Shown in pieces: positions 63,878-64,000 of a stretch of DNA of 64,000 bases (positions are counted from its first letter, which is position 1; every line of letters starts with the position of its first letter). Under the pieces are notes generated by a model, which was given only the letters and a program-made list of their open reading frames with translations, was not told the origin of the DNA and ran no database searches. This stretch comes from Salicibibacter cibarius (GTDB lineage: Bacteria; Bacillota; Bacilli; Bacillales; Marinococcaceae). The stretch is taken from assembly GCF_016495725.1 (NCBI RefSeq), contig NZ_CP054705.1:558001-622000 (forward strand). The letters are read 5' to 3'. The position numbers and the translations under genes were made by a program.

Positions 63878-64000
63878 ATGACTGAAACTATTAGCGTATT
63901 AGTGAATGGTAAAAAAATTACTAGTGAAGTAGAACCTCGATTATTATTATCAGATTATTTGCGTGAAAAATTGGATTTGACTGGCACACATCTAGGTTGT
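63878..64000 (+). CDS. coxS: 2Fe-2S small subunit of a molybdenum hydroxylase, N-terminal part
   Basis: 41 codons before the window ends. The start MTETISVLVNGKKI and EVEPRLLLSDYLREKLDLTG then THLGC match CoxS-type subunits; the final Cys is the first ligand of the plant-type [2Fe-2S] cluster. The large molybdenum subunit is expected to follow beyond the edge. Confidence 0.92.
   Translation, partial: MTETISVLVNGKKITSEVEPRLLLSDYLREKLDLTGTHLGC

Noticed and set aside
62104-64000. Carbon monoxide dehydrogenase operon
   Set aside because: CoxG/CoxM/CoxS-like genes accompany many other molybdenum hydroxylases, and the large subunit that would decide lies outside the window.

Overview
The window looks like chromosome of a spore-forming Bacillaceae bacterium, probably halophilic or alkaliphilic. 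A Salicibibacter-like organism is my tentative guess; no rRNA or marker gene is present to confirm it. Supporting evidence: an H-type small acid-soluble spore protein gene with a consensus-matching sigma-G promoter (17004-17238), the Bacillus-style divergent nad locus with a NiaR regulator, an MsmX-type sugar ATPase, strong Shine-Dalgarno sites with frequent GTG/TTG starts, and very acidic surface lipoproteins. No rRNA, tRNA or CRISPR was seen.

Layout, 0-35 kb (housekeeping and accessory genes, higher GC): the end of a yhfX-like gene and yhfW; a sugar-ABC ATPase; a NAD block (nadS-niaR-nnr on minus, divergent from nadB-nadC-nadA on plus); an IS4-family element with a 9-bp target duplication; a WYL regulator; the fructose operon fruR-fruK-fruA; a DUF4352 protein; sspH; a MATE exporter; a stress/transport cluster of three tandem-domain Usp genes, a gamma-glutamyltransferase-like gene and two paralogous LctP lactate permeases; a SNF2 helicase with an unrecognised partner; an unrecognised three-gene operon ending in a SEC-C protein; and the molybdenum-cofactor operon moaB-mobA-moaC.

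Layout, 35.5-64 kb (AT-richer catabolic island): a GntR/FCD-regulated CoA-transferase and HMG-CoA-lyase-like pair with a deleted leuCD remnant; a TRAP transporter with a duplicated, frameshifted dctP; an IS1595-type element; an amidase; a second TRAP transporter; a TetR regulator; an isochorismatase-type amidohydrolase, DUF3891 protein, alcohol dehydrogenase, two-subunit Rieske dioxygenase, 7Fe ferredoxin and ferredoxin reductase; a CobW GTPase; a cytoplasmic BisC/DMSO-reductase-type molybdoenzyme; MocA; and the start of a xanthine-dehydrogenase-family molybdenum hydroxylase operon (DsrE, CoxG, CoxM, CoxS, running off the end). I read this as uptake and oxidative breakdown of an aromatic, probably N-containing, acid. 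The same 16-bp motif (GTTAGTTAGTNNTAAC) lies before the second TRAP system, the Rieske operon and the molybdenum-hydroxylase operon, suggesting one TetR-controlled regulon.

The most unusual structural signal is a set of intergenic tandem arrays that share a repeat length of about 52 bp but not a sequence (3017-3224, 18649-19129, 30839-30995, and a degenerate one at 58373-58530), plus one with an exact 21-bp period (16905-16994). Both lengths are whole numbers of DNA helical turns.
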